Positions 35,401-46,700 of a stretch of DNA of 64,000 bases are shown one piece after another. Every line of letters begins with the position of its first letter. Positions within the stretch are counted from its first letter, which is position 1. This DNA is from Sparus aurata (taxonomy: Eukaryota > Chordata > Actinopteri > Spariformes > Sparidae). The stretch is taken from NCBI RefSeq assembly GCF_900880675.1, contig NC_044202.1, positions 9,681,693 through 9,745,692 on the forward strand, written 5' to 3'. The notes beneath the pieces were generated by a model. The model had not been told where the DNA came from. It did not search any database and worked only from the letters and a program-made list of their open reading frames with translations. Position numbers and translations under genes: made by a program.

Positions 35401-38400
35401 ACAATGACCTGTCAGCAGGACTGACAATTAACTTCCTCTGCATGGCTGCCCATCCAGGCAGGGACCCACCTCTGAGATGTTGGGTACTCCCTCCAGCTGC
35501 ACCTCTGTGGAGCTGGTAATTTCAGGTGAGGATGGGTCCAGGATCTCCATGCCCAGGCTGATGAGCAGCCGGGCCCTGAAGGACACTCCCTCTCCGAGGC
35601 CCTCATTTAGCTCCTGGTACTCGTCCATCAGGGTGTAGGTACGAGTGGAGCCGTACATGTTGACCCAGGCAGGTCCCAGCGTGGGAAGAAAACCTGAAGG
35701 ATGAAGAATAAATAGGATTTGCATCTGATAATCTACTAATTATGGATATTAGGCAGAGTGCAATTCTATGCAAATCCTTTTTGAACTAAATCCAATTCAA
35801 TTCAATCTTAAGAGAAGATATTTAGTGATCAACCTGATAAACCTTGTTTTTTTTTGTGAATATACAATTATTATGAGCATGACGCCTGCAACATGAAGGG
35901 TAAGAAGAACCATAGCGTTCCAGAAGAGGAGTTGTAAATTGACAGAAGAGGAAAAAATTGAAATAAAAAATGATATGTCACCTTTGTCCCCATCATTAGA
36001 AAGCGTCCGTAGGTCCAGGAAGTGTGTTCCTATAGCGACATCGTTCACTTTATCCGAGTCACGGATCTGGATCTTCATGCGCTTGCAGAGCGGTGGAAAC
36101 ATCTCGGTGAAGACAAGCTGCTCATTCCAGATAGGCTCGTAGCAGCTCTTCTGAACTGACGTTTTCCCCTGTAATCGCACGTTACAGTCATAAGGATACG
36201 TGAATTCAATCAGAAATTGTACTGTCAAAAACAGAGGTCAATGTACATTTCAGGATCCTTCATACTACTGACCTTCTGCCCAGCAAACTGCACTTGAACA
36301 TAAGGATCGACCAGGTCCTTATTCTCTCCTATGAAGGCCTTTTTGACATTGGCCATGATGCTGGTGTTCATTCTGGGGAGTCCCTCAGCCCTGTAGATCT
36401 TCAGATAATAGCGAGCCCACTGTCTCTCTGCAGGCACCCCCTCTGGTAATAAAAGGTTGCTGTAACAGAAGTTGGACACAATGAATTCATAACAAACAAC
36501 TTACCATCTGTGCTAAAAATGCTTTTTCTGCATTTGGTCAATTGCTTGAATAGAACATTTTGATTGATAAAGCAGTTCTTGCACTCCCAAACAACGCTAT
36601 TGGTCCAACTCTGCAAAGTTCACCAGGATTCCTTGTCGACAATAATAAAGAATAATGTTTAGGTAGAATTTAGTTACCCCTCTATGTCATCTTCATCTGT
36701 TTCGTTGGCCTTGTGTGGAGTCTTTATAGTGTCTCCTTTGGCCACAACTGCAATATCACACTTAACGTAGCCTTTACAGCCCGCTGAGATGTCATCGGGG
36801 TCAGACAACAAAGCCCACTTGTGGTAGAACTGATGTTCTGCAAGACGAACAAGATGAAAAATTCACTAAAATATCAGTACAATCATTTTTTTTGATAAAG
36901 AAAGCTGATTTTAATGACTCTTTACCAGGCTGGGAGTAGATCGTGCCGACGTCCAGTTTAAAAGATCCAACCAGTGTTCCACTGCGCAGAAGATTTTTGG
37001 AGTGAATTACCTAAAGGGTTTTGGTTCAGGGAGACAAACATGGCGACATTAGATACAGTTGTCTTGTCTAAACAAGCAATCATATGAATCAATTTAACGT
37101 AAATCAACTTACAGACACTTTCAGGATTTTGTCGAACATGACGTCTGGAGGGACGTGGAAGTCGAACACGAAATACTAGAGAAAGAAATAGTTAATCACA
37201 ACATTGTTAACATTGATCCTGTACTTGTATTCATGGTGAGGTTTTACCATGAACAGAAAATAATATGCAACCCTGATCACATAAGTTTGGACAAAGTGTA
37301 AGACATGTGATAATTTGCTGGACGGGGCACATTCCAGGTTAACTGGTAACAGGTGATAGTATTGTGATTAAGTATTAAAGGGGCATCCTTGAACGGCTCA
37401 GTTGCTCACACATTTGTTACTAAATGGGCTCAGAAACACTTTGGAAAACACAGTTTGTTCGCAAATTATTGCATTTGCATTGCAATCTATGTTTTACACA
37501 GCCTCCCAACTTTTCAGGGTTGTTGATACACTATGTTGTAATGACTGACTTCATTGTAGTATGGGCAGTTGGTTGATTCCTTCATCGAGGTGTACTTCTT
37601 ATCTTCTCCGATCTCCACGCAGACCATTGGATCCATGTTCAGTCCCACCAGCTGCCTGGCTTCAACCACTGTCACGCTGACCTGAATTAATGAAATGATC
37701 AAGAATGTGACAGGCTGATAATGTGCCAATCGTGACTTAATATCAACAAAGCAATTTTATCATATTCTCAAAAAAAAGGTCAGTAAATCATCAACACAGG
37801 CTACAAAGATTAAAGATCTGGAACAATACAATGATTAGTAAGATGATCTTACTTGGTAATCTACTGGTCTTCCAGAACTGGGCTCCATCTTTATGTCTGG
37901 TTTTGATCTGTAAGACAATGATGTCAGACATTAGTGAGAACCTTAAGATGGATTCACATAATGTTTAGAAGGCAGTCGTGTGCACAGAAGAAACAAGCTT
38001 GCCTCTTATTTGAGACATTGTCGGTGACGGCTGTGACTGAGGCCAGCGAGATGGTGTCGGGATCTGGGCCTCCTCCCATGAACATGCCCTGACGATCCAG
38101 GTTCTCCGTCTCAAGAATAGCTGGCTCATCTGGAGATCATATAATGGACATGATAAGGACAACTTGCACCGAAATTAATGTGCCTAAAAATAGTGACAGT
38201 GAAAGCTTTCCAAGGTTTTACAACAGCAGTCCTGCTCAGACATTCTGTTTTATTTTGAAATTCACTCTGGGACTTTTCCTTTTTTTTTTTTTTTTTAATA
38301 AAAGTTGGTGACAAATTATAACAAGTGGAAATGGCCATACATAACATCTTTGGTATTTTTGTTTAACAAACTGTTCTCAAGTTGGCTGAAGCACTTTGAA

Positions 38401-38539
38401 AGGAGTTGTAAGCCAATATGAGTTTGTAATATTAGCCAGTACTTCCTCGCTTATTTGACCTTATCTTCGGTCATCCATCTTAGCTACTGATACCTCCGTT
38501 CCTGTCCTCCTTGTGTCCACGGTGCTTACTGCGCTTCAT
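23259..38539 (-). CDS. otof: Otoferlin (multi-C2 ferlin, calcium sensor), 1792 aa with terminal exon A
   Basis: 41 exons, from 38539-38494 through 38129-38003, 37907-37853, 37681-37550, 37175-37113, 37010-36926, 36837-36678, 36459-36273, 36168-35982, 35693-35470, 35064-34956, 34603-34420, 34233-34113, 33998-33894 and on to 24687-24587 and 23439-23259. The ferlin mediates calcium-triggered vesicle fusion at hair-cell ribbon synapses. Approximate domains: C2B 76-170 (VEARQLVGLNMDP), C2C 230-350, FerB region 520-660 (SWWQDQRRRLYNAN), C2D 785-900, a lysine-rich linker 1100-1210, C2E 1280-1400, C2F 1500-1680, anchor 1765-1785. Order and residues match vertebrate otoferlin throughout. The start is in an exon whose acceptor is followed by an in-frame TGA two codons before ATG, so C2A is not encoded. 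Introns after exons 2 and 13 use GC donors. The gene is head-to-head with map7. Confidence 0.95.
24010..24515. mobile_element. TTAA-flanked MITE in an otoferlin intron
   Basis: Left TTAAAGGGGACCTATTATGC and right GCATAATAGGTCCTCTTTAA are inverted copies bounded by TTAA. The element is about 506 bp with no coding capacity. TTAA targets suggest piggyBac or Kolobok mobilisation. It lies between terminal exon A and the exon at 24687-24587. Confidence 0.85.
26362..27377. mobile_element. hAT element (non-autonomous) in an otoferlin intron
   Basis: Terminal CAGTGTTGGG...CCCAACACTG with a perfect 8-bp target duplication, ATTACAAC, at 26354-26361 and 27378-27385. Both ends carry GTTACTTTTT/GTAACG-rich subterminal repeats. 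The 1016-bp body has no intact transposase; a 71-codon minus-strand ORF (26904-26689) may be a relic of one. It sits between exons 27602-27432 and 26311-26151 and leaves their splice sites intact. Confidence 0.92.
33710..33885. mobile_element. Small Tc1/mariner-like MITE relic in an otoferlin intron
   Basis: The ends CCAATTTCAAAAAAAAGTTT and AATGTTTTGCATAGTGTCCC + AACTTTTTTTG are degraded inverted repeats of a type related to the element at 14241-15688. About 175 bp, non-coding. Confidence 0.5.
35750..35915. mobile_element. Tc1/mariner fragment in an otoferlin intron
   Basis: TATGCAAATCCTTTTTGAAC, then GAAGATATTTAGTGATC and ACGCCTGCAACATGAAGG match the inner left arm of the element at 14241-15688 in the same order. 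Only the terminal-arm portion remains. Confidence 0.65.
37270..37525. mobile_element. Tc1/mariner fragment in an otoferlin intron
   Basis: TATTAAAGGGGCATCCTTGA, GCTCAGTTGCTCACACA, GGGCTCAGAAACACTTTGG and the terminal CCTCCCAACTTTTCAGGGTTG follow the order of matching parts of the 14.2-15.7 kb element, with large internal deletion. Confidence 0.65.
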
Positions 38540-41500
38540 GGTTCAAAACAATCCTTTATTTGCTCTGTAGAGAAATTGAAAGAGGACAACAGGTTTGCAC
38601 TTTTGTCTAGGAAACAGTCCTGTATAATCGTCGATGCAACTGCCTGAACGTCTCTTTTATAACCTGCTTTTAACTAGTTGAAAATCCAGGGAAGTTGACC
38701 AACGTTTTATGAACGTTAATCTCAATCCCAATGCATGTTCTGCAGTCAGAACCCCACTTTAACAGTCTGAATAGGAGAGTACAGCTACGACAAACAACTA
38801 AGCCGCGACGCTCTCCTCCAATGTCTTAGAGATAGAAGGAGGCCGATAACTAATTGCTATCAGGTTGCTGTCAAGTAGAGCAACTGGAAAATGCCTAAAT
38901 ATTTAAAAGCATCTAAATCATTGAATGCATTTTTATTTATTTTAATCCAAAAAGGTATGACTTAGGACGCATATTTCAAAATGCCATAACAGAATTCAAG
39001 TAGATCATCTGCGCTGTCATTTAAAGAGGGATGACTGCGTGCCACCAGCCCCTGGTTTAGCCTTCAAAAGGGGCTTTCAATTATTCAAATCAGCTGACCT
39101 TAATACATCAGCTAAACAGGATACATTTCACATGCATTGTGAAAAATAATACTCCTAAAATAATAACCCCACTGTAATTATTCAGCACAGTTCTTTGCGG
39201 AGTTTAAACTAAAAAAAAATCATGATAACTCTCAGTTGTTTTCAAGATCGGCATTTGTCAAGGATAAATGACGTACAGCTTGTCATGAAGGGCTCACACT
39301 TACTTCCCAAATATTTTATTCACCTTAGGAATATCCTCTTTACATTTTCAGAGTTCTGTGTAAAAGTTCTAAAAGCGTAAAACAAGCACCGTATATATAT
39401 TTTTTTAACCCATCCCACAATACTTGAAACTTTGCCGAAACCAGGAGCTCAGCAGAAATAAAGAATGGCAATGATGAGATGATGAGCGTGTTGCACAGAC
39501 AAACACTCAAGAAGTGTATGATAACCATTATGCAGTCAAAAAGTGCACAAGAACTACAATGCAAATATAAATATCGAAATATTTCTGTCGTATCCAAACA
39601 AAAACAATTAGCTCGACAACAGAGAAGCACAAATGCTAGTCATCAGAAAACCCCTCCTTAAGGAAACTGTCTTTCAAGTATTCTGCAAAACTTTGAGGCC
39701 TAAACACCAAGACTTAGCTTGCTACACCTGATCTTTGCTTGACGTGATGTAGCAGAGGAAACAGTATGATCTTATAATACATACCATACAAGAAAATGAT
39801 GCTCACGTCTCCTTCCTGTGAGTAGCTCCAAGAGGTTCCCTGCAAGGGAAACAGCAACGTCTTCTTTTCTCTCTAAGGTGGAAGAAATACTACATACACA
39901 TTTTAGACATTTACTCAGCAGCAAGAATAAGGCAACAAGGTAAAGTTCTTCAGAAAAGAATTGGGTTTGTCCGGGTCTGAAGTTGGGCAGGAGTGATGTG
40001 ATACACCGATGAATAGTGCATGAGTGTTGAACCCGAGACTGGTAACTATAACTAGGCTCTGCTGAGAGACGTCACTGTGAGCGGAGTCTGCCAATCCACA
40101 CAGGCTGCTCGCAAAACAAAAGAGAAGAAACAACTCTTTAAAAATACTAAATCATCTTTTAAGAGGGCCGCTGAAAAGCCAACCAGCAACTTCTACATAC
40201 ATCAAATGAATCCAGCTGACAAGTTGCTCAAAAAGCCTGATCCTAACTAAAGTAATAAATAGTCACAGAGTACAACGTGTTGCCTTTTGCAGGTTATATT
40301 AAAAAAAAAACATTTTGTCACGTTGCATTTATTTATTATTAGTAAAAACAGTGCCTCGCTCAAAAAGCTTCAAAATGCGTGAGCGTGAGGAAATCAATTT
40401 ACTGCCTCGTCACTGGTGATAGGATTTCATGGAAGTAAACAAAATGTCAGCTCAGCCTACTTGGAAGAATGCTCCCTTTTTAATCTTTAACAGGATGAGG
40501 CTCCAAATTGGGCCTCAGTACAGACACACTGTCTCCTGTCACGGAATCACCCGTACTTATTTGCAATGCCCTGTGTGTCCAATCCATTCAGGTTTGAGCC
40601 TTAGCGTATTAAAACTGAAGCCAGTTTTGAATCGCACCGGTGCTGTTGGTTTTCTTGAATAAACAAGATCAAATAAGAAAAACATGACACGTGTTCCTCC
40701 GCAAACTTTACAAAGGAGTGTCAAAAGCACTGATTATGTTTATTTTTTGCTAAGATGCCACATGCTTTAGCAACTTCTATTCAATGCAGCTTCTTTTAGA
40801 TGCCAAAGTACAACTCATCATCTCATCAATTACACATACAGCCAGTCTGTAAGCCATACGTCAAAGTCTAAAGTTGCTGGTGTCCGATGAAACAAGGCCC
40901 TGAATTATTTACGGGCTCCAGTCAGTGTTGCATGTGGCATCCTCATTATGAGGAGGTATCACTGTTCACAACAAAAGAAATAGATTTCGGTCTGAGGGAA
41001 TAACAGAAAAACACATTCTCTCATTATTATAATTTTTACATTGAGTAAATATGGTCATGTTTTAGGAAATTATAGTATTCTACATTCAAGGACACTTAAA
41101 TAAATTAATATTTAATCGATGTGTTTAAAACAAAACAGCAACTTTATGCGAGTAGTTTTTCTTGTTTTAACCTAGAACTGTGACAGATGCATCCTTTTCC
41201 CCGTCTGCACACCTGAAAGTGTGTGATACTCCCAGCGACACCAACCCGACCAAACTGCTGAGGGATTCTGCCCTTAATTACCTGATTCAATAACAGCTAC
41301 GAGGGGTTGAGGAGATGTCCCGGATCCTCCAGGAAGGCCGGTAACCATGTCACCAGTCGTGCAAAGTTACTGTTCGCCCCTGTAGTCTAATATACTAACC
41401 TCGCTCTCTGACGGGTGTTGTCATCGTATGCAACTTTAAACACTTTGAAGTTGACATCGGCCACCACAGCGATGTGTCGCGGATGACTTTTAGGGTCTGA

Positions 41501-43750
41501 TAAAGAGAAAAAACTTGATTGAGACAACAGTTATTACATTAGGCTACTATTAACCTTACATTATATCAAAGAACCTCTGAGAAGAAACGAGTCCTCTTAG
41601 GTGCAAGACATCAGCTAAGACATCCGCTAAGAATACTGACATTTATGCAAAATAGAAGCAAGTTTTTATTTGTATTTTGGGTGTATAATTAGGTTACACT
41701 GATGAATATGCATGAGCAAGCAACCAAGCCCTTAAACTGACACCTTTGACAATGCCGTCTAGGGTGAGCCACAGAATGACTTGATACCAACCATGCAATC
41801 TTATCCCACGTAGGTCCAGTGTCCAAAGTCCTTTTTGGGCGGTTGGTTGTAGGCAGGTTATCACCATCTCGTTTGTGCTCCAGTGACTCTGTGGGCGCAC
41901 CAGCTGACCACGGTGTAGAGTATCCTTATGACACACCGCAGACTTTTGGATGGAGGAGTTTGGCAAGCGCCATCAGTGAAACACAGCCAAAGGGCATTGT
42001 TATTGTTGTGTCGGTGGGGGCGGCATTGTACTCGACAGCAAGCACGTAGGGCCCAGGTGGATTTGACCTCAAATGAACCCAGAAACGTACCTAAAATTCA
42101 TTAAACAAAATCTGAATGATTAGTTTGTTTATTTTATAATGTGAAATGTCTTCTGCATCACCCAACCTCTGCATGGTGCGTTACTTACATGAACAAAATG
42201 GTTCGGCCTGTTTATGGCACAATTTTGCCTCCAGGGTGCATCCACTTTCTCAACTGGCTCCCAAATGGGCTTATTAAGGAAACTTAATAGATTACATCTA
42301 CTCAGTGCTGTCATGATGAATGTGGTTGGGCTGGCCTCTTGCACAAACGGTCTGTCTACAAATGACCTTACTTAGAGAAATTGGGCTAAAGCAACCGGTT
42401 GATGCCACAGAAATGAATGGGAGCACCACCTTGGGGCCTGCTGAGGTGTCATTGCTGTGAAGGTTGCGCTATACTTTTTTAATGAAGGGTGGCTGGAAGG
42501 CAGTTAAATTGATCTTATTTATTTATTTTCTTTATACTTAACTTCATAAAGTAGTGAAAATGATCCCGAACTTAAACATCTACAGCAGTGAAACACACAG
42601 TAAACGCTGCATTCACTGACAGGGACTGTGTTTTCTGCATAGTTAGTACTTTTACCTACATATTGTTGATATGATGAATTAATAATTATGACTGCAGGGT
42701 TTTTACTCTGGTATTTCCAAAGTGCTGCATTTGCTTATGTAAAGGAGATGAACACTCATTTCACCAAGAGCAAAGAGTATCACAAAGGCCAAAGAAGTCA
42801 GAGGGTCACCACATTTTTTAGGATTTATAATCTGAAAGCCATGTCGATGTTGATACACTTTACAAGCAAAGAGAAAAACCTTTGGACAAATGATGTATAA
42901 TAATGATATAAAAGATTAAGTGCATATTCCTTTGCTGTCACTGAGGGCTTTCTACTGCTAGTAGGACTCCCCAAGACCTAAAATCACACTTTAATGTGTA
43001 AAACTGGTGGAGTTACCCTTTAAAAGGCCAGGCTGACTTCAGCTTGTTCTCTAGAAAGAAAGACCTCCATCTAGTGGTCATACCATTTCATTCATCAGGG
43101 GGGGAATCAAGAGTAAAAGAAAAAAAAGAAACACTCAGTATTTTTGCCTCAGCTATTGAGGACACCGACTCCATCAGAATGAGTTAATGTCCAAACAAAT
43201 GTATGTCAATGAATATTATCCCGCATTCGTCATGGTAATAATTCATGAAGACAGGCTCTCGGCTTTGCTTCCATTATTCTATTCCCGTCTCCAGGAAACC
43301 CTGCATCCCTTTGGCCGCTTCCATCTAGCAGGCAGGCACGGTGGTGGGGGAGTTAAAGTGACACAGCTATATTATGTTGAAAGTAAAGCAGAGCAGCTCA
43401 CAAGGGTGAGATCTTTAAAGGAGGGGTGGGAGGGAGTATCCTTTTTATAGATGAGACTCGGTGAGGATCAGAATCTCTCCAGACTTCCATAACCTTAAAG
43501 GAGACAGCGGTGTTTTTCCTCTGTGGATAACCTGGCTTTAATTCGTCTGTGGCCCTGTGGAAAGGGGGGCATAAGTGGATGCTTTGTTTTCATGCTTGGT
43601 TGGTAAGGCACAGATGGACAAGCAGCTGATGCAGAGGGCAACGCACTTGGAAAGCGAGGACCCGAAGGCATCTTGAAATAGAAATTCAAAGGAGGAGGAG
43701 GAGAGGGAGAGAGAGAGAGAGGAGGGGGATTTTTGAGTGAGAGCATTGGT
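38540..43750. other. Intergenic region between head-to-head otoferlin and map7
   Basis: About 5.2 kb between divergent starts, presumably holding both promoters and the 5' non-coding exon(s) of otoferlin. Two minus-strand exon-like blocks flanked by good splice sites (41497-41401 and 39841-39786) are the only coding-like sequences; they do not fit otoferlin C2A. A GA-rich tract lies at 43684-43730, just upstream of the map7 start. 41700-42400 looks like an unassigned repeat. Confidence 0.4.
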
Positions 43751-43774
43751 ATGCCAGGCTCAATACCTAGCTAG
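43751..43774 (+). promoter_or_regulatory. Upstream ORF directly before the map7 start
   Basis: ATG at 43751 opens a seven-codon frame (MPGSIPS) ending in TAG at 43772-43774, one base before the map7 ATG region. If transcribed, it could limit or couple initiation at 43776. Confidence 0.45.
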
Positions 43775-43775
43775 C

Positions 43776-46700
43776 ATGGCTGTGCAGAAGAAACAGAGTG
43801 TCGTCCCTCCATCGCAGGGACCACTATCTACACGTACCATTGAGAACCAGAGGAAGGGGAATGGATATGACAGAACGGGAGGTCAGTAGGATTTATCTGT
43901 GCTCTTGCTTAAAAAGCGTCTGCGTGTTATCTTCTCAAAACAAGCTGTTTGTTGAGGCAAAGCCAGCATGACTGTAGATCATAAATACATGATCATCTGA
44001 TCACATTGATGACGCATTAATGGAATATACAGAGAATTTTCTTTTTTGAATTTAACTGAGGTACAGCTGCCATAAAAATGATGACATCAGGGGCCATCTG
44101 TGGACACAGATTACATAACATACATAGAATAATCAGCATCCTCACATTGTTTAACCCTAAAGGAATATATCCATTTTTTTATTTTTTTTTATTTTTTAAC
44201 CCCTTCTGCTTTTCTACAAACATCAGATGTGTTATATGTTGACTTCTTTCCACTGCTTGTATTAGTCATCTTTCATGAGGACTGGTCAGGTGCTACCATG
44301 TTCTCTTCGCCTTTGATACGCAAGCACTTTATAATGCCTCTTTTATGTGCAGCTGACCCCTGAGGCCATCGCAGTCCAAAACAGCCACTATTTGGGAGAG
44401 ATTCCTCACGCTGATTTGTCTTTTGGTCTAAATGCAACAGCCCCTTTGGGTCATCTGCTGTGCTGAAAGCTGAATTTAATGGTGGAATTCCAAGTATATT
44501 ATAGATCCAGATGCCAAATGGATACGGAGAAGAACAAAAACAGAGGTACTGCTGTGTTTTAGCCGAATAACGTGCTGCTTTTTCCCCCCTCACTTTTAGA
44601 CAACTGCAAACCAAATTCACAGGCAAAGAAAACCGCCGTTTCTGCCTCTTCACGGATCGCTGCAGGTTTGACACAGCTGTCTATCACATTCATCCTTTCA
44701 TCAAGCAGCTGTCAAAATATTATGAAATTGGATACTAGGGTTGCAGCGGTATACTGGTGTTATGCATGCAGGTACAAAAACTGACAGCTGTCATTCCGTG
44801 CACAACTGTTTGTTATTCTGCTGTGTTAGTGTAGTGTATATATATTTCACACTTGGTCACTACAGCCTGATAATTCCCTATAGTGTAATACAAATATTGG
44901 TCTCTGAGGGTGCTCCGAGTGCCTTGAGAGTGAAAGTGTGAATATCTGAACAATCCTTTTCTGACTGAAGCTTTCAATGCCTGTACATGCAAAAGACGCT
45001 GTGCTGTAATTGCTGCATCGACTCAAGTGAAGTTTAACCAGATTGTCAGAGAGTATCGTCATTTGGGCAGACTGAAGGAGCACCTCACACGGAGCAAGAC
45101 ATATCTCTCGTCTGGATTGACAGCAGCAAAAATAAGAAAACAAACAATATTTGAATCCCACCAAAACCGACAGCAGCACCCAATAACAACATTGGATAGC
45201 ACTAGGAGATGTAATATCGTTTTCTCTTTAAGTTTTTGTCCTCCACGTTTCTCCCTACTTCCATCAATGATTCTAACTAATAGTATTCATTTATGGCATC
45301 AAACCAGTGACGACAAACTCCTGTTTTGTCATTCTAGTGGCTAATGGACAAAACATTGATGAGAGGCTGAGGGCAGCACGGGAAAGACGAGAAGAGCAAC
45401 AGAAGGCACTTGGTATGTTAAGGCCCTTCATGGCACTGTTAACCCACTGTCCTCGATTTTCTCGTCAGATCACCGTACGTTACTGATTAATCTGTTTATA
45501 CTCGTTAACTGTTCTCCCTCAGCCTCTCGGGAGCTGAGCAGAATTGAGCGGGAGCAGCGGGCCAGGCGGTACTTTGAACAGCAGCTGCAGCAACGCAAGA
45601 AGAAACTCCTGGAGCACAGGCTCAAAGAGGAGAGGAGGCGTGCTGCTGTGGAGGAGAAGCGCAAGCAGCGACTGAAAGAGGAGAAAGTGAGTTTTGTTTG
45701 GTTCACAAAAACAATTATTTTTAGTACAGGTGATGCTTTCACAGAGCTGGATTGAGTAACACTGAAACTTGTTTTTCCTGAATTAAGGAGCGTCATGAAT
45801 CAGCAGTGCGTAGGACACAGGAGAAGAGCCAAAAGGCTCAGCAGAGCCCCGGTCAGAACTCGAGAGGAAGGAAGCTCGCCAAGAACGGTGAGTATAGATG
45901 AATGTGCCGCCTTTTTTTAATCTCCTCTCTTTTAACATGATCTTGCTAAACTCATAACGCCATACTCAGCAGTAGAGCTGCAACGATTTGTTGAGTAATC
46001 AATCAGTTGATTTAAAAAATATTAACTGATGATCAAGAAATATTTGCTGGTTGCAGCTACTTAAATTATCAAGGATTTGATGCTTTTCTTTGTCTTAAAA
46101 AGTTGTTTTTTTGGGACATTTTAACCGGCAGATTAATCAACAATGAAGCGCAATCGGAAGTTGCAGCCCTACCTAACAGTATCTGTTCTTTTTGTAACAT
46201 ATCTTAACACAGCATTCTTGGAGTGCCTTATCTTTTGTTTTTGCCGCACTAAAACTTTACTATACTGATCAATACGCTAGTTCCACGTCGCTTACCACTG
46301 ACACCATGGGAGAAGAACTTGGTCAGTCGCCTCCTTACCCCCACATGCTCTTATCTGGCCAGGAGCAAGAGTGCTGGTTGTCAGTCAGGAGAAGAAGGTA
46401 CTCTCCCTCATGATAACAGAATGCACCCATTTGCTTTGATATAATAGCAATGCAATACTAACTGTTTCAAGAGACTACTTCAATTAACCTTTCCAGCTCT
46501 TTGAATACTAACGCTGCTCGCTTTCCTCTCTGTTTGCGTGCCACTTCACATTTCCATTACTCTTTCCACCATCCGTCCCTATTTTTCTTCATAATCATGG
46601 CACAAATCACTGGATCAGTTGTTCATATTTGTCGTCGCGCAGTTTCATTCCACTCCATGAACACCACCATCACCATCACTCCTCCGAAACCCCAGCGCTC

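Noticed and set aside
41694..42344. Overlapping ORFs on both strands between otoferlin and map7
   Set aside because: No splice sites or family match; sequence looks like a dispersed repeat.
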